A stretch of 6,207 nt of DNA from Candidatus Saccharibacteria bacterium UBA2112 (GTDB lineage Bacteria; Patescibacteriota; Saccharimonadia; Saccharimonadales; Saccharimonadaceae), in NCBI GenBank assembly GCA_002331045.1, contig DCYK01000020.1, positions 1-6,207 of the forward strand, read 5' to 3'. The notes beneath the pieces were generated by a model that ran no database searches, had not been told where the DNA came from, and was given only the letters and a program-made list of their open reading frames with translations. This document shows, piece after piece, positions 4,986-6,207 of the stretch (position 1 is its first letter; every line of letters starts with the position of its first letter). A program made the position numbers and the translations under genes.

Positions 4986-5864
4986 ATGGAGACATTTATG
5001 GATACGCGTGAAACTGAAACCACTCTCCCCTATATAGAACTTGCAGGAGCCGAGGGAGCGATTGAAGCTCAGGGGGATCTTGAGCGATTGGATGAACTAA
5101 CTGAACGCTTGGCAACTGGTGAGTTTTTGATGGAGACCGATAAGACGATCCCCTGTAAGTGCAAGGATGAACGACTGTGTGCCCACATGATTGAAGGCCC
5201 TAATGCGGCTGGAGGTATCCTTTCGCTGTTGGTGGCAGACGATCTGACGACGCGACGTTTTGCGGCAAAAGACGGTACGACGGTTGGCGCCTTGCAAAAA
5301 ATGATTGCTCACCTTCAAGAGCAGAACTTGCCAGTTGGAGTTCATGGTGATGAGCATCATGTCAATCTTGATGATCCGTTATCGGGGTGTGGTGCAAATG
5401 ACAAGCTGGCAGCAATTTATGCTATGATAGCGCGAAAAATCGATACAATACTCGAATATGTTCAGATAATTCGTGGCGATGCGGATAGAGACGGCGCATA
5501 TGCAACGGCGACCAGAGCGCAAGCACGGACACGTTTTTCTTCTGGCAAAGAGGTGTTTAATACGGTAAAAAATACCGAAGACGCCCAAACGGAGATTCTT
5601 GAAGGTGAGCACACGGGTTCTGTTGCGGTGATAAATCTTCGCTCTGGCACGACATTAGATCGTGAAGCGATCGAGGCAGAGTTTGGCCCAGAATACCGAG
5701 CGTTTTGTGATGACTTTTGGTCATTTCCGGCAGCGGCAGCAGCGATTTCCGAGCGTGATAACGAGACTGAAATACAGCAAAAAACACTAGCCATGGACAT
5801 ATACAATATTGCAACGTCACTCGTGCTGTGCGGTCCGGGGATGCGCGTCGTCATTGTACGCTAG
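4986..5864 (+). CDS. putative zeta-type (cadmium-type) carbonic anhydrase-like Cys/His protein
   Basis: This 292-residue protein has no signal peptide or membrane segment and is probably cytoplasmic. Residues 57-65 read CKCKDERLC, containing the C-x-D-x-R signature (C59, D61, R63) used by beta- and zeta-class carbonic anhydrases for a metal ligand and its Asp/Arg partner. GGILSLLVADDLT (76-88), a His-rich segment GVHGDEHH (118-125) and SGCGANDK (133-140) follow. One Cys, one His and a second Cys in GCG would complete a Cys-His-Cys site. C59 and C135 are the likely cysteines; the histidine could be H109, H120, H124 or H125. The second half has VAVINLRSGTTLDR (213-226) and a Phe/Trp motif FCDDFW (240-245). 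If correct, it interconverts CO2 and bicarbonate. The assignment rests on motifs and a remembered resemblance, not a search. It follows atpC by eight bases with an excellent ribosome binding site. An unrelated metal-binding fold is the alternative. Confidence 0.5.
   Translation: METFMDTRETETTLPYIELAGAEGAIEAQGDLERLDELTERLATGEFLMETDKTIPCKCKDERLCAHMIEGPNAAGGILSLLVADDLTTRRFAAKDGTTVGALQKMIAHLQEQNLPVGVHGDEHHVNLDDPLSGCGANDKLAAIYAMIARKIDTILEYVQIIRGDADRDGAYATATRAQARTRFSSGKEVFNTVKNTEDAQTEILEGEHTGSVAVINLRSGTTLDREAIEAEFGPEYRAFCDDFWSFPAAAAAISERDNETEIQQKTLAMDIYNIATSLVLCGPGMRVVIVR
5398..5428 (+). promoter_or_regulatory. possible intragenic sigma70-type promoter
   Basis: ATGACA (5398-5403, five of six to TTGACA) is followed after 19 bases by TATGAT (5423-5428), with TG at 5420-5421 giving an extended -10. 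The spacer is longer than the ideal 17. It lies inside the Cys/His protein gene, about 490 bases before the membrane protein gene. It could be chance. Confidence 0.3.
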
Positions 5865-5883
5865 TAACGCTTGTGGTAAAATC
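5854..5883 (+). promoter_or_regulatory. sigma70-type promoter for the membrane protein gene
   Basis: TTGTAC (5854-5859) and TAAAAT (5878-5883) are separated by 18 bases, and TG at 5875-5876 gives an extended -10. This lies in the only real intergenic gap of the window. Transcription would begin near 5890, leaving a leader of about 25 bases containing the AAAGGA ribosome binding site. It suggests that a new transcription unit begins here, although read-through from the ATP synthase operon is also possible because no terminator is seen. Confidence 0.55.
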
Positions 5884-5915
5884 TATCCATCGTTAATGGC
5901 AGATAAAGGAAACAA

Positions 5916-6194
5916 ATGAGTAAAAAAAATCCTCCTTCGGCGCGGCTTGTATGGGCAATTATCGGGGCTGCTATCGTTGTCTGCGTGTTGATTAGTGTTC
6001 TGTTGTATGTGCTGTTTGGCTCCCCGCGCCAAGAGGATCTGTCGGTGACTGAAGACGCTGTTGCCACGAAGGAAGAGGTTGAGAAAAATGTATCGGATCT
6101 TGAGTCAGCAATCCGGACATCGGTGAAAGATCAGTCAGCGGCCAAAGCAGCATTGAAAGACGATACCAAGCGAATAACACTGGGAGAATCGTAA
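5916..6194 (+). CDS. small single-pass membrane protein with helical tail (92 aa)
   Basis: I do not recognise this protein. The ATG is preceded by AAAGGA (5905-5910) with a five-base gap. A short basic N-terminus (MSKKNPPSAR) leads into one strongly hydrophobic segment (residues 11-34), so the N-terminus should be cytoplasmic and the remaining 57 residues outside. No convincing signal-peptidase site follows, so it looks like an anchor and not a cleaved signal. Residues 45-85 are charged, Ala-rich and probably helical (KEEVEKNVSDLESAIRTSV), possibly coiled-coil. It ends TAATG, overlapping the next start by one base, so the two products probably work together. A role in the cell envelope is inferred from topology. 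Nothing links it to the ATP synthase beyond proximity. Confidence 0.8.
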   Translation: MSKKNPPSARLVWAIIGAAIVVCVLISVLLYVLFGSPRQEDLSVTEDAVATKEEVEKNVSDLESAIRTSVKDQSAAKAALKDDTKRITLGES

Positions 6195-6207
6195 TGAGGC
6201 GCTTATT
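6194..6207 (+). CDS. start of a further gene, cut off by window edge
   Basis: An ATG overlaps the previous stop by one base (TAATG), with GGGAG at 6182-6186 at an acceptable distance upstream. Only MRRL and part of a fifth codon are visible, so no product can be named. A basic start of this kind is common in secreted or membrane proteins, which would suit the neighbouring membrane protein, but this is weak. Confidence 0.45.

Larger units (their letters stand above)
1..5864 (+). other. F1 ATP synthase operon with interleaved small ORFs
   Basis: Nine same-strand genes run without a break: alpha, two small ORFs, gamma, two small ORFs, beta, epsilon and a Cys/His protein. Junctions are +2, +5, -8, -4, +1, +1, -1 and +8 bases. 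The overlaps include ATGA (gamma into the next ORF) and TAGTG (beta into epsilon), which are typical of translational coupling. No hairpin followed by a T-run was seen between any of these genes, so a single transcript entering from upstream of the window is likely. Whether the Cys/His gene is always co-transcribed is inferred from the 8-base gap. The Fo genes and delta are not in the window and presumably lie upstream. Confidence 0.8.

Noticed and set aside
5710..5724. Small hairpin ATGAC/GTCAT with a TTTTG loop as a terminator
   Set aside because: The stem is only five base pairs, no T-run follows, and it lies within a coding region.
5462..5854. Minus-strand 130-codon ORF opposite the Cys/His gene
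   Set aside because: It is Ser/Ala/Arg-rich, overlaps another antisense frame and stands opposite a gene with a full ribosome binding site.

Overview
The window is a gene-dense bacterial segment with every supported gene on the + strand. It is the 3' part of an F-type ATP synthase operon followed by a probable metalloenzyme gene and the start of a second transcription unit. The core order is atpA (5' end cut off), atpG, atpD, atpC, encoding F1 alpha, gamma, beta and epsilon. This order is standard, but four small unrecognised ORFs sit between the F1 genes: two between atpA and atpG (61 and 107 codons) and two between atpG and atpD (107 and about 62 codons). The compactness, the extra small genes and a moderate GC near 50% suggest a candidate phyla radiation bacterium. 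Candidatus Saccharibacteria (TM7) is my best guess, but this is inference from general resemblance. UGA acts as a stop at the end of atpG and does not occur inside any gene, so the genetic code looks standard.

Layout: 1-1231 atpA (partial); 1234-1419 and 1425-1748 small ORFs; 1741-2613 atpG; 2610-2933 and 2935-3123 small ORFs; 3125-4552 atpD; 4552-4977 atpC; 4986-5864 a 292-residue Cys/His protein that may be a zeta-type (cadmium-type) carbonic anhydrase relative; 5865-5915 a short intergenic region with a good sigma70-type promoter; 5916-6194 a small single-pass membrane protein; 6194 to the end, the first codons of another gene. There is no gene-free stretch longer than 51 bases.

From atpA to the Cys/His protein, genes are separated by at most 8 bases or overlap by 1 to 8 bases. 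Nearly every start has a Shine-Dalgarno sequence, and no terminator is visible. The region therefore reads as one polycistronic, translationally coupled unit. The F1 subunits form the catalytic head (alpha3-beta3) and the central stalk (gamma, epsilon) that couple ATP synthesis or hydrolysis to proton or sodium flow through Fo, whose genes presumably lie upstream. The four small soluble proteins are well placed to be translated alongside F1 and to act on it as assembly, stabilising or inhibitory factors. That role is only a hypothesis from position. They, together with the possible carbonic anhydrase joined to the operon, are the parts of the window most likely to be undescribed.

No tRNA, rRNA, CRISPR array, insertion sequence or attachment site was seen.
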